Positions 7,743 to 15,132 of a DNA stretch of 16,163 nucleotides are shown here, piece by piece. The translations under genes were made by a program, and so were the position numbers. The notes beneath the pieces are model-generated. The model did no database searches and had not been told where the DNA came from. It saw only the letters and a list, made by a program, of their open reading frames with translations. Every line of letters begins with the position of its first letter. Within the stretch, counting starts at the first letter, position 1. Source of the DNA: Actinomycetes bacterium. GTDB taxonomy: Bacteria; Actinomycetota; Humimicrobiia; Humimicrobiales; Humimicrobiaceae. The stretch spans positions 1-16,163 of the forward strand of contig JAUVXY010000014.1 of NCBI GenBank assembly GCA_030603375.1, written 5' to 3'.

Positions 7743-8691
7743 TTTGAACAAAAATAATGACATATACGAAGATCCAAGGAAAATAATAGCATCGGCGCTG
7801 GTTGAGCTTGGAGGCAGTGATAAAAGAATAACTTTTATATCCTGCGACTCATCTAAGGGTGCATCAGGAGATCCATTCAGACAGAAGTTTCCCGATAGGC
7901 ATTTTGAGTTTGGCATTGCCGAACAGAGTTCCATGGGAACTGCGGCAGGGATGGCTACAACCGGAAAAATTCCTTTTATTACTGCATATACCCCATTTAT
8001 TACGATGAGATGCTTTGAACAGATAAGAGATGATGTATGTAAAACTAATTTAAATGTGAATATAATTGGAAACAACTGCGGGCTTTCTGTAAGCACGCTT
8101 GGTCCAACCCATACAGTACTCGAAGACGCTGCCATTTTAAGGGCACTTCCCAATATGACAATAATCTCTCCTGCGGATGGTCCTGAATACAGAGAAGCTA
8201 TATTTGCAGCTGCCAGGATTGATGGCCCGGTTTGTATTAGAGCTCATCGCCAAAAGGCAAAAAGGTTAAATAAGGAGAATTATAAGATTAATGTCGGCAG
8301 GGGCGTGATACTAAAGAGGGGAAAAGATGTAACTATAATCTCAAATTCGACAATGGTTTCAAAGTCACTTGAAGCTGCAGAAATATTAGAAAGTCTTGGA
8401 ATAAATGCAGAAGTTATAAACATGCATACTTTAAAACCTATTGATAGAGATATTATCGTAGAATCCAGCGAAAAGACAAAGAGGGTTGTAACAGTAGAGG
8501 AGCATTCTACTATTGGCGGACTTGGGAGCTCAGTTGCAGATGTGCTTATCAAAAATAATCCTGTTAAATTGGAGATGATAGGGATTGATGACACGTTTGC
8601 AATTGTTGGAAAATACGACGAACTGCTTGACTACTATGGCTTAACTCCGGAAAAAATATCAAAACGGATTAAAAATTTTGTAAATAACTAA
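7735..8691 (+). CDS. Transketolase C-terminal subunit (split transketolase)
   Basis: Pyrimidine-binding and C-terminal half of the split transketolase, 318 residues. FEFGIAEQSSMGTAAGMA contains the catalytic glutamate E63 that activates the thiamine aminopyrimidine. TPFITMRCFEQIRDDVCK, LSVSTLGPTHTVLEDAAILRALPNM and ISPADGPEYREA are the typical following elements. The C-terminal domain has the ISNSTMVSKSLEAAEIL and VVTVEEHSTIGGLGSSVAD segments. The TTG start at 7735 overlaps the upstream gene and has GGAAGGAG (7717-7724) ten bases before it; an in-frame TTG at 7744 is an alternative. A weak GAGCT/AGCTC hairpin (8699-8716) follows the stop, ahead of the isomerase gene 74 bp away, without a clear T-run. 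Confidence 0.92.
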   Translation: MDNLNKNNDIYEDPRKIIASALVELGGSDKRITFISCDSSKGASGDPFRQKFPDRHFEFGIAEQSSMGTAAGMATTGKIPFITAYTPFITMRCFEQIRDDVCKTNLNVNIIGNNCGLSVSTLGPTHTVLEDAAILRALPNMTIISPADGPEYREAIFAAARIDGPVCIRAHRQKAKRLNKENYKINVGRGVILKRGKDVTIISNSTMVSKSLEAAEILESLGINAEVINMHTLKPIDRDIIVESSEKTKRVVTVEEHSTIGGLGSSVADVLIKNNPVKLEMIGIDDTFAIVGKYDELLDYYGLTPEKISKRIKNFVNN

Positions 8692-8765
8692 AAACTTTGA
8701 GCTACAGACACAGCTCTTAGATATTTTATTTCACATATTATTATTTATTTGTAAAGGTGGGGCGA

Positions 8766-9203
8766 ATGAAGATTGCAATTGGATGTGACTATAATGCTAT
8801 TAGTTTAAAAAATGCACTCATAGAAGTACTCAGAGATAAAAATATAGAATACGCCGATTTTGGGGTAAATACGCCAGATCCAGTTGATTATCCTGATATT
8901 GCAGCAAAAGTGACCGTAGAAGTACAGAACGGAAATTTTGAAAGAGGAATACTTGTATGCGGGACAGGCATTGTAATGGCAATATGCGCCAATAAGTTTG
9001 ATGGGATAAGGGCAGCAGTATGTCATGATATTTACTCAACACAGAGATCAATTTTATCAAATGATTGTCAGATTCTTGCAATGGGCTCATTAATAATTGG
9101 AAAGAGCGCGGCACAGGAACTTTTAAAAGTATGGCTGGATATTAAGAGAACTGGCGGAACTGCAGGAAAGATTAAAAAAATCAATGATTTGGAAAAAATG
9201 TAA
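8766..9203 (+). CDS. RpiB/LacA/LacB-family sugar isomerase with altered active site
   Basis: Small aldose-ketose isomerase fold of 145 residues, starting at the ATG that follows AAGGTGG by 5 bases (an upstream in-frame GTG at 8757 lies inside that site). The family core is clear: MKIAIGCDYNAISLK, DYPDIA (41-46) and CGTGIVMAICANKFDGIRAAVC, with the catalytic cysteine at C65. Compared with E. coli RpiB from memory, the DH pair is DY (8-9), the HND ring-opening histidine is S98 in LSNDC, the arginine of GSR is L109, and the C-terminal GGRHxxR element is GGTAGKIKKI. Positions tied to phosphate binding and ring opening are therefore changed, while the isomerising cysteine is kept. That argues for a substrate other than ribose-5-phosphate, such as a tetrose, a sulfo-sugar or a branched sugar. 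It closes the operon-like series. Confidence 0.88.
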   Translation: MKIAIGCDYNAISLKNALIEVLRDKNIEYADFGVNTPDPVDYPDIAAKVTVEVQNGNFERGILVCGTGIVMAICANKFDGIRAAVCHDIYSTQRSILSNDCQILAMGSLIIGKSAAQELLKVWLDIKRTGGTAGKIKKINDLEKM

Positions 9204-9376
9204 AGTTAAGCAGGAAACTATAAATATCCTGCAGCGCTAAATGGCGAAGATGCCATTCCATACTATATTTCTAAAATAGTTAAGAATATTGATAATATGC
9301 TCTATGCCCATGACAAATTGATTTAAGCAATATCCATCTTTAGTATGCAATGGGCACACTTTTATCCTTGACGTGG
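9204..9376 (+). other. Intergenic stretch with several inverted repeats
   Basis: Between the isomerase and the ribbon-helix-helix gene there is no credible ORF but there are successive hairpins: GCAGGA/TCCTGC (9210-9215 with 9227-9232), AATGGC/GCCATT (9240-9245 with 9252-9257) and TGCCCAT/ATGGGCA (9305-9311 with 9350-9356, 38-base loop holding an ATTG/CAAT stem), the last followed by CACACTTTTA. They may end the sugar operon or form a small RNA; none is a textbook terminator. Confidence 0.35.
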
Positions 9377-9402
9377 TTTAGTTGACATTACATTCAACTT
9401 AA
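9377..9402 (+). promoter_or_regulatory. Inverted-repeat operator candidate over the -35 box
   Basis: AGTTGA (9380-9385) and TCAACT (9394-9399) are perfect inverted arms with 8 bases between. Beyond one T-T mismatch the arms extend by TT/AA. The site covers the -35 hexamer of the RHH-like gene, where an autorepressor would be expected to bind. Confidence 0.4.
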
Positions 9403-9410
9403 TTTAGAAT
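9382..9410 (+). promoter_or_regulatory. Near-consensus sigma-70 promoter of the RHH-like gene
   Basis: TTGACA (9382-9387, perfect) and TAGAAT (9405-9410, 5 of 6) are separated by exactly 17 bases. Transcription would start at about 9416-9420, at or within a few bases of the ATG at 9420, so the message should have essentially no leader. Confidence 0.65.
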
Positions 9411-9419
9411 TGCATTCCT

Positions 9420-9680
9420 ATGAAGAAAAAAATGTACAGCTTTAGGCTGAGCGAGGACTTAGTAAATAGAGCAAAAGAAGTAGCAAAAGAGATGGATATC
9501 TCTCTTTCTCTCTTACTAAGCTGTTCAGTTAAAGAAAAATTAAACTCACTTAAAAACGAAGATAAATCAAGCAATTTTTTTGTTACGCGCAGAGATAGCA
9601 GGGAAGGTCTGGATACAATAGCAGAAGAAATTAAACAACTCAGGCTTGATTTAAATAGGATCCTAAAGAGCATTAAATAG
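9420..9680 (+). CDS. Small ribbon-helix-helix-like DNA-binding protein
   Basis: An 86-residue basic protein. The N-terminus, KKMYSFRLSEDLVNRAKEVA followed by KEMDISLSLLLS, has the strand-helix-helix layout of CopG/Arc-type proteins: a short beta strand (YSFRLS) that inserts in the DNA major groove, then two helices. A second helical part, LDTIAEEIKQLRLDLNRIL (about 64-82), could be a coiled coil. No toxin gene adjoins it, so it may be a solitary regulator or an orphan antitoxin. There is no Shine-Dalgarno site before the ATG at 9420 or the later ATG at 9432, in contrast to almost all neighbours. The promoter position implies a leaderless mRNA starting at the first ATG. An inverted repeat over its promoter suggests autoregulation. 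The family call is from pattern only. Confidence 0.7.
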   Translation: MKKKMYSFRLSEDLVNRAKEVAKEMDISLSLLLSCSVKEKLNSLKNEDKSSNFFVTRRDSREGLDTIAEEIKQLRLDLNRILKSIK

Positions 9681-9728
9681 TAATCCCGTTTTGCTTTTCA
9701 CAAATATCGTCGCTAAGAATCATTTAAT

Positions 9729-9757
9729 TTGCATTTTCCTAAACTCTTTTGTTATAT
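9729..9757 (+). promoter_or_regulatory. Possible promoter of the acetokinase-like gene
   Basis: TTGCAT (9729-9734) and TTATAT (9752-9757) with a 17-base spacer lie about 50 bases before the ATG at 9806. The match is moderate and the region AT-rich. Confidence 0.35.
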
Positions 9758-9805
9758 TTAGGTTATTATTGTTTAAATTTATCAACATGGCAGATAGGGG
9801 ATAAA

Positions 9806-11056
9806 ATGATTATTGGAATTGGCAATGTTGGAAGCACATCTCTCAAGAGTAAAATCATTGATATTAATGAAAAAAATGATATTAAGGTTTTAGGTGAGGC
9901 AAATCTGGATAAAATAAAATCTGAAGGCGAATCTAATTTTGTATACAGAATTGGCGGAGGGAGCAGCAGCAGGGAAGTTATAGATATTGTGGGTTTTGGT
10001 GCCGGAATAAAATTTATCCTTGATTGGTATATAAAAAATAAGGTAATAAATAATACTGAAGACATAGAAGCAATGGGCTTTAAATGTGTGCTTGGAGAGA
10101 AAAATGGGGCCAATATGCTAACCCAGCAAGCACTGGATGGAATGAAAAGATACATATTTGTTGCTCCTGTCCATAATATTCCGTACATTGAAACAATAGG
10201 AGAATTTAGAAAAATACTAAACGTACCAATGGTTGGAGTTTTTGAACCCTCGTTTTATCATTCTATACCGGAGTATAGGAAAATATCAGGACTGCCGTGG
10301 GAGTGGTATGAAAAATTAGGAATAAAAAAGAATGGCTTCCATGGATCTTCGCACCGCTATTTGTCTGCTGCAGCTTTTAAACTTGAAGGTACAGAGGATA
10401 TAAAGCTTCTTACAATTCACCTTGGTGGGAGCAGCTCTATTTGCGCGGTAAAGGATGGAAAAGCTATTGATAATAGCTTTGACTTTTCTACTAATTCAGG
10501 GCTGCTGCAGGGTACAAGGATAGGAGACATAGATGGAACTGCACTGCTGTTTGCAATGAAGGAATTAAGCTTATCTACAGAAGAGGCTCAGAGTGAAATA
10601 TCAAATAACGCAGGGCTTTATGGAACTGCTGGAATCGGGACAGATGATTTAAGAGAAATACTTAAGGCATCTGACGAAGGGAACAGGAGAGCAAAACTGG
10701 CAATTGATTTATTTGTAGATGGAATAAGAAAATATATAGGCTCTTTTTCTACTGTTATGGGCGGCATTGATTGTATAGTGTTTGGCGGTGGAATTGGAGA
10801 AAAGGGAGCTGTTATCAGGGAAAGATGCCTTAAAGACATGGAATACATGGGAATAAAACTGGACCTTAATAAAAATAAAGAGTTAAATGGCAAGCAGGGG
10901 CTTATTTCAGCTGACTTGCCGGAATCAAAAGTCAGAACATACATTGTTCCAACTAACGAAGAAGTGGTAGTTGCATACTTTACCAAAAGAGTTGTTGAAG
11001 AGGGAAGGGACCTTGAACCTGAGGAGATGGTGTTCAGGCTACAGCCTGGCAGCTAA
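9806..11056 (+). CDS. Divergent acetokinase-family protein (acetate kinase-like)
   Basis: Member of the acetate/butyrate kinase family (ASKHA fold), 416 residues from the ATG at 9806, which has AGGGG five bases upstream. Kept are N7 in GNVGSTSLK, APVHNIP (120-126), GFHGSSHRYLS (177-187), GTRIGDID (236-243), GGIGEK and the PTNEEVVVA end. Changed are several positions important in acetate kinases: the HRVVHGG element is FKCVLGE, so the essential arginine is lysine; FDTAFH is FEPSFY, so the catalytic aspartate is glutamate; HLGNGSS is HLGGSSS; and DTSMG is DNSFD. Fold and ATP binding look intact while the carboxylate site is rebuilt. It may act on a different acid or have little activity, and ordinary acetate kinase is not assured. 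No phosphotransacetylase gene is adjacent. Its last 18 bases overlap the convergent gltX. Confidence 0.8.
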   Translation: MIIGIGNVGSTSLKSKIIDINEKNDIKVLGEANLDKIKSEGESNFVYRIGGGSSSREVIDIVGFGAGIKFILDWYIKNKVINNTEDIEAMGFKCVLGEKNGANMLTQQALDGMKRYIFVAPVHNIPYIETIGEFRKILNVPMVGVFEPSFYHSIPEYRKISGLPWEWYEKLGIKKNGFHGSSHRYLSAAAFKLEGTEDIKLLTIHLGGSSSICAVKDGKAIDNSFDFSTNSGLLQGTRIGDIDGTALLFAMKELSLSTEEAQSEISNNAGLYGTAGIGTDDLREILKASDEGNRRAKLAIDLFVDGIRKYIGSFSTVMGGIDCIVFGGGIGEKGAVIRERCLKDMEYMGIKLDLNKNKELNGKQGLISADLPESKVRTYIVPTNEEVVVAYFTKRVVEEGRDLEPEEMVFRLQPGS

Positions 11057-12568
11057 TATATTTTTATAGCTTTCCAGTCTTTTTATTGCTTCTTCTTTCC
11101 CTATAATTTCCATAGTCTCAAATAAAGGTGGGCTTATAGTTGCACCCCACATAGCTATTCTTACAACTTCAGCAATCTTTCTAAAACTAACATTTAGCTG
11201 GTCCGAGAGTTGTCTTAGATTATGTTCTATGGTGCTGCTATTAAAGTTAGATTTATCTTTGCTTGTATTGGCCAGTGAGTCTAAAGTTTTGTTTAGCACT
11301 TCTGCTGCAAATGCTTTTTTGTCCTTAAAATGATTTTTTATTTCTGCATCATATTCAACTTTTACAAAAAAAGGGCCTATTAACTTGTCGCATTCGCTTA
11401 AAGTTTTTATTCTTTCTTTTACCAGAGGAACTATTTTTATAATTTTTTCATCTAACCCTTCCACTATTTCATGACCAGCAGGTATTTTTTCCAGCTTGTT
11501 TTTGGAAAGTATATTTTGCAGTACTCTTTTTTTTATTACTTCTTTTAATTTTTTATCTTCTGTATCCCTTATGTAATGCCCATTTATCCAGAGAAGTTTG
11601 CTGTAGTCAAATTTAGCCGGCTTTTTAGTAATTGAATCAAGGCTGAATTTATCAACAAGCTCGGAAGCAGAGAATATGGTGGTTTTTTCATCATAAGCCC
11701 AGCCAAGAAGGGCAAGGTAATTTAAAATTGCCTGGGGAAGGAAACCTTCTTCTCTATATGATTCTATTGATATGGAGCCATGCCGCTTGCTTAGTTTTTG
11801 GCCATCTGAACCTAAAATCATTGGAAGATGGGTAAAATCAGGAGGTACAAAGTTTAGTGCATTATAAATTAATATTTGTTTTGGTGTATTTGACAAGTGA
11901 TCCTCGCCTCTTATTATATTAGAAATTTCCATCAAGGCATCGTCTATGGCTACTGAAAAATTGTAAGTTGGAAGTCCATTTGACCTTATTATTATGAAAT
12001 CCTCTATGTTGCTGCTGTTTACTGTAATGGTTCCGTACACGTTATCTGCAAATGTAATGGTTTTGTTGTCAGGTACCAGCAGCCTTACTGCGTATTTTTT
12101 CCCAAGATCTATATTTTTTTTAATTTCCCCGGCAGATAAATTCAGGCATTTTCTGTCATATTTATAGAATTTATTATCTTTTAAAGCTTTCTCTCTTTTG
12201 TCCTTAAGCTCCTCAGGACTACAGAAGCAGTGGTAAGCTTTTCTTTCCCGGATTAATTTTTTTGTGTACTCTTTGTAAATATCTACTCTTGCTGATTGCC
12301 TGTACGGAGAGTATCTTCCTCCTGCATCAGGGCCCTCATCCCAATTTAATCCCAGCCATTTTAATGAATTAAGCATAAGACTTATTGTATCTTCCTGGTG
12401 CCTTGCTATATCGGTATCTTCTATTCTTATTATAAATTTCCCATTATTTTTTCGTGCATATAACCAGTTAAACAGGGCAGTTCTTGCACTTCCAATATGC
12501 AGAAAACCTGTGGGGCTTGGAGCAAATCTTACTCTTACCTTGCTGCTGCTTTTTCTTTTCTCATTCAT
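11039..12568 (-). CDS. gltX: Glutamyl-tRNA synthetase
   Basis: Class I synthetase that charges tRNA-Glu (and possibly tRNA-Gln in organisms using the amidotransferase route). It begins with VRVRFAPSPTGFLHIGSART, where HIGS (24-27) is the HIGH motif; IRIEDTD (48-54) and GEDHLSNTPKQ (221-231) are typical, and KLSKR (258-262) is the KMSKS motif. A zinc-site pattern C114-x-C116 ... Y137-xxx-C141 (CFC and YDRKC) is complete. At 509 residues it is slightly long but full. It lies 93 bp after the PBP gene in the same direction with no clear terminator between, so co-transcription is likely. No good ribosome site precedes its ATG. The 3' end runs 18 bases into the convergent acetokinase-like gene. Confidence 0.97.
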   Translation of the reverse strand: MNEKRKSSSKVRVRFAPSPTGFLHIGSARTALFNWLYARKNNGKFIIRIEDTDIARHQEDTISLMLNSLKWLGLNWDEGPDAGGRYSPYRQSARVDIYKEYTKKLIRERKAYHCFCSPEELKDKREKALKDNKFYKYDRKCLNLSAGEIKKNIDLGKKYAVRLLVPDNKTITFADNVYGTITVNSSNIEDFIIIRSNGLPTYNFSVAIDDALMEISNIIRGEDHLSNTPKQILIYNALNFVPPDFTHLPMILGSDGQKLSKRHGSISIESYREEGFLPQAILNYLALLGWAYDEKTTIFSASELVDKFSLDSITKKPAKFDYSKLLWINGHYIRDTEDKKLKEVIKKRVLQNILSKNKLEKIPAGHEIVEGLDEKIIKIVPLVKERIKTLSECDKLIGPFFVKVEYDAEIKNHFKDKKAFAAEVLNKTLDSLANTSKDKSNFNSSTIEHNLRQLSDQLNVSFRKIAEVVRIAMWGATISPPLFETMEIIGKEEAIKRLESYKNILAARL

Positions 12569-12661
12569 TTCTAATTAATTTTAACTTTCACTGAAATAAT
12601 ATTACTTTTTTAGTGCAGTAAAATTTTTAAAAGGCTTGTAGCATTTTGAAGATGCCCGGGC

Positions 12662-14917
12662 CTATGGATTTACCCAGACTTTTATTTTTCTTATTGTTTC
12701 TACTGGCTGTCCCCACATTGGGTCCTGTCTGTGGGTATATCCTGAAGGAACTTCGCCATAATGTTCATTTTCATATTCAATGTGTGTATACCCTGATTCT
12801 ATCAGGAGATGGTTTGCTTCATTTATAGGCATAAGCGCTACCATTGGCATGATTGGTATAGCATCAGGAGGGATTGGTATTTGGTTTTTTGGTTCCTGGC
12901 CATAGCGAAACTGCTTTATGGTAATCTGGTCCATGGCGGTAAATCTGTTGGGAAGCATTATTTCACCGGTTTCAGGATTAGCCACAACCTGTATGTCAAT
13001 GGTATCTTCCTGCGGCCTTACAAAATTCTCAGCAGGTAAACCTTTGGTAGCTTCTTTCATAAAAAGATTCCAGATCATTGCAGGATGTGCTCCACCCTGA
13101 ACTCTCATGTCGTGTATTGTTCCCATTTTTTTATTGACCTCGGGATAGCCCATCCACACACAGGCTGCAAGGTTTGTAGTAAAACCTGTAAACCATGCAT
13201 TTTCAGCCTCATCTGTGGTTCCTGTTTTACCTGCGCATGGCCTGTCATCAAGCCTTGCTCTTGTACCTGTTCCTCTTTGCATAACCTGCTGCATTATTTC
13301 TATGGCTCTGTATGCATTAATAGCTGAGAGGACTTTCATGCCTTCTTGCTGATGTTCTTCGAGAGTATTTCCATCTTTATCTAATACTTTTAATATAGCT
13401 ACAGAGTCATGTCTTGTTCCGTAGTCAGCAATTGTGCAAAATGCTGTACAAACTTCAAGCGGTGAAACGCCAACAGTGAGTCCGCCCAGGCCAATGGCAG
13501 GATAGGGATTTAGCGGGGTAGTAACACCCATATCTTTTGCAACTTTTGCAATGCTGTAAGCTCCTACTTTCATGATAAGCTGCGCATACACTACATTGAC
13601 TGATTTTACAGTGGCTTCAAATATTGGCATCTCGTTTGTTTCAAAATTTTGGCCCCTATAGTTAGATACCTCCCATGGCTGGCTGCTTTCTATGTCATAT
13701 ACTATTGCACCGTTGGGGTTGAAAGTAATATTAGGGCTTATGCCCTGCTGTAGTGCAGCCATAAGTACAAATACCTTAAATGTAGATCCGGGCTGTCTTT
13801 TAGCCTGTGTTGCTAAATTAAATTTCATTTCACTGAAATCTTTTCCTCCAACCATAGCCTTAATGTAGCCGCTTGTAGGATCTATGGCTACAAGGGAGGC
13901 TGAAGGGTCATCAGGATCTGGAAGTACCTGGGATATAGCGTTTTCTGCAGCTGCCTGCATCTCTGGGTCAAGAGTGGTATATATCTCAAATCCTCCCCTA
14001 AATACTCTTTGTACTCCGTATTTTTCAATTAATTTTTGTTTAACATATTCTACAAAATAAAGCGCAAATCCTTTATCTGTTTCCTCTGCAGGTCTTTGTG
14101 TAATTATTGGAAGCTTAATTGCACTATTGTAGTCATCTTCTGAAATATAGTTAAGTTCCAGCATTTTAGCGAGTACTGCGTTTCTTCTGTCAAGGGCAGC
14201 TTCTTTGTTAAGGTAAGGGGAATGACTTGGATTCTGTGGAAGGCCTGCAACCAGCGCGCATTCTGCTAAACTTAGGTACTCAACATCTTTATTAAAGTAG
14301 GTATTAGCTGCTGCCTGCACGCCATATGCTCCTTCTCCAAAGTAAACAGTGTTCAGGTACATCTCCAGTATTTCATCTTTGGAATAAATTTTTTCAAGTT
14401 GGTATGCGAGAGCAGCTTCTTTTATTTTCCTTTCAAAAGTTATATCGGTTTTTTCTTCCGGGATATAAACATTTCTTACATACTGCTGGGTCAAGGTGCT
14501 TGCACCCTGAGATACATCTCCTGTCTTTAAATTTACAAGAAGCGCTCTTGCTATAGCTTCTACATCAAACCCCTTATGTTTGTAAAACCTCTCATCTTCA
14601 ATTGCAAGGACAGCATTTTTAAGGTTTTTGGGCACACGCTCAAGTGATACGAGCTCCCTGTTTTCCTCACCGTGAAAAGTTGCAATTAAAGTCCCGTCTG
14701 CAGCGTATATTCTTGATGTCAGGGCATTTTCTGTAGGCGAAAAATCTTCCAGATCAGGCAGACTCTTCATAAAGTCAACCATTACTGTTCCGACAACCAT
14801 AAAAAACCCGGAAAATGCAACTGTAAATAATAACGTAATTGCAAGAATAATTATTATTATAGATATGGCTATCTTAAAGCCTTTTCTATTTTTATGTTTT
14901 TTTCTTACTCCGGACAT
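12662..14917 (-). CDS. Class A penicillin-binding protein (PBP1a-like) with a degenerate PASTA-like tail
   Basis: Bifunctional cell-wall synthase of 751 residues, anchored by one N-terminal membrane helix (about 14-47) after a basic cytoplasmic stretch, with the rest outside the membrane. Glycosyltransferase family 51 motifs are EDERFYKHKG (107-116, catalytic E107), QGASTLTQQ (137-145) and EILEMYLN (182-189). Transpeptidase motifs are SxxK at S378-TFK-381 in QPGSTFK, SVN (439-441) and KTGT (564-567). After the transpeptidase domain, residues about 689-750 (MPMVALMPINEANHLLIESGY, then VPSGYTHRQDP and KIKVWVNP) resemble one divergent PASTA repeat, a module that in other PBPs and kinases contacts peptidoglycan. 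It is divergent from the aldolase gene and probably co-transcribed with gltX. Confidence 0.96.
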   Translation of the reverse strand: MSGVRKKHKNRKGFKIAISIIIIILAITLLFTVAFSGFFMVVGTVMVDFMKSLPDLEDFSPTENALTSRIYAADGTLIATFHGEENRELVSLERVPKNLKNAVLAIEDERFYKHKGFDVEAIARALLVNLKTGDVSQGASTLTQQYVRNVYIPEEKTDITFERKIKEAALAYQLEKIYSKDEILEMYLNTVYFGEGAYGVQAAANTYFNKDVEYLSLAECALVAGLPQNPSHSPYLNKEAALDRRNAVLAKMLELNYISEDDYNSAIKLPIITQRPAEETDKGFALYFVEYVKQKLIEKYGVQRVFRGGFEIYTTLDPEMQAAAENAISQVLPDPDDPSASLVAIDPTSGYIKAMVGGKDFSEMKFNLATQAKRQPGSTFKVFVLMAALQQGISPNITFNPNGAIVYDIESSQPWEVSNYRGQNFETNEMPIFEATVKSVNVVYAQLIMKVGAYSIAKVAKDMGVTTPLNPYPAIGLGGLTVGVSPLEVCTAFCTIADYGTRHDSVAILKVLDKDGNTLEEHQQEGMKVLSAINAYRAIEIMQQVMQRGTGTRARLDDRPCAGKTGTTDEAENAWFTGFTTNLAACVWMGYPEVNKKMGTIHDMRVQGGAHPAMIWNLFMKEATKGLPAENFVRPQEDTIDIQVVANPETGEIMLPNRFTAMDQITIKQFRYGQEPKNQIPIPPDAIPIMPMVALMPINEANHLLIESGYTHIEYENEHYGEVPSGYTHRQDPMWGQPVETIRKIKVWVNP

Positions 14918-14949
14918 ATTCTTTCTTATTATATTGATTATGAGTAGAG

Positions 14950-14978
14950 ATTTTACCTAAATTCTAAAGCAAAGTCTA
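14950..14978 (-). promoter_or_regulatory. Possible promoter of the PBP gene
   Basis: Read on the minus strand, TAGACT (14978-14973) and TAAAAT (14955-14950) are 17 bases apart, about 35 bases before the PBP ATG. A TATAAT further upstream on the same strand lacks a good partner. Moderate evidence in AT-rich DNA. Confidence 0.35.
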
Positions 14979-15102
14979 AATTATATAAACATTTTTAATA
15001 TTTTTAAATGCTGCGGCTTATGTTTTTGGCAATTAGCTATAGAAACTTAAAAAATAAAGGCACTAAATGTTGTAAAGACGGGTATTTTAGCAATCTGTTG
15101 AT

Positions 15103-15132
15103 ATATATTGCAATTATGCAATATATTGCATA
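15103..15132 (+). promoter_or_regulatory. Overlapping palindromes (operator candidate) inside the aldolase promoter
   Basis: ATATATTGCA (15103-15112) and TGCAATATAT (15117-15126) form a perfect inverted repeat around ATTA. The second arm is also the left half of an 18-bp perfect palindrome centred on TGCAATATATTGCA (15115-15132). Three alternating copies of the half site ATTGCA/TGCAAT thus cover the -35 box, the spacer and the first bases of the -10 box, as expected of a repressor site for a dimer or stacked dimers. Confidence 0.55.

Noticed and set aside
7587..8153. A 188-codon minus-strand ORF across the transketolase genes
   Set aside because: It is antisense to conserved transketolase motifs on the plus strand, including the subunit junction, and has no recognisable product.
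8699..8716. GAGCT/AGCTC hairpin between transketolase C and the isomerase as a terminator
   Set aside because: The stem is only 5 bp and the following bases are mixed, not a T-run; the two genes are more likely co-transcribed.
939..9203. Mobile island or recent transfer of the sugar locus
   Set aside because: No integrase, transposase, tRNA or flanking direct repeats are seen, and base composition looks similar along the genes apart from the short island at 3296-3449.
12654..12661. GCCCGGGC palindrome just after the PBP stop codon as a terminator
   Set aside because: It is an 8-bp self-palindrome with no loop and no T-run on the minus strand, so it does not form a terminator.
12662..13327. 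Several plus-strand ORFs of 60-80 codons across the PBP gene
   Set aside because: They lie antisense to an intact class A PBP reading frame with all catalytic motifs, have no ribosome sites, and their products are not protein-like; they are shadow frames.
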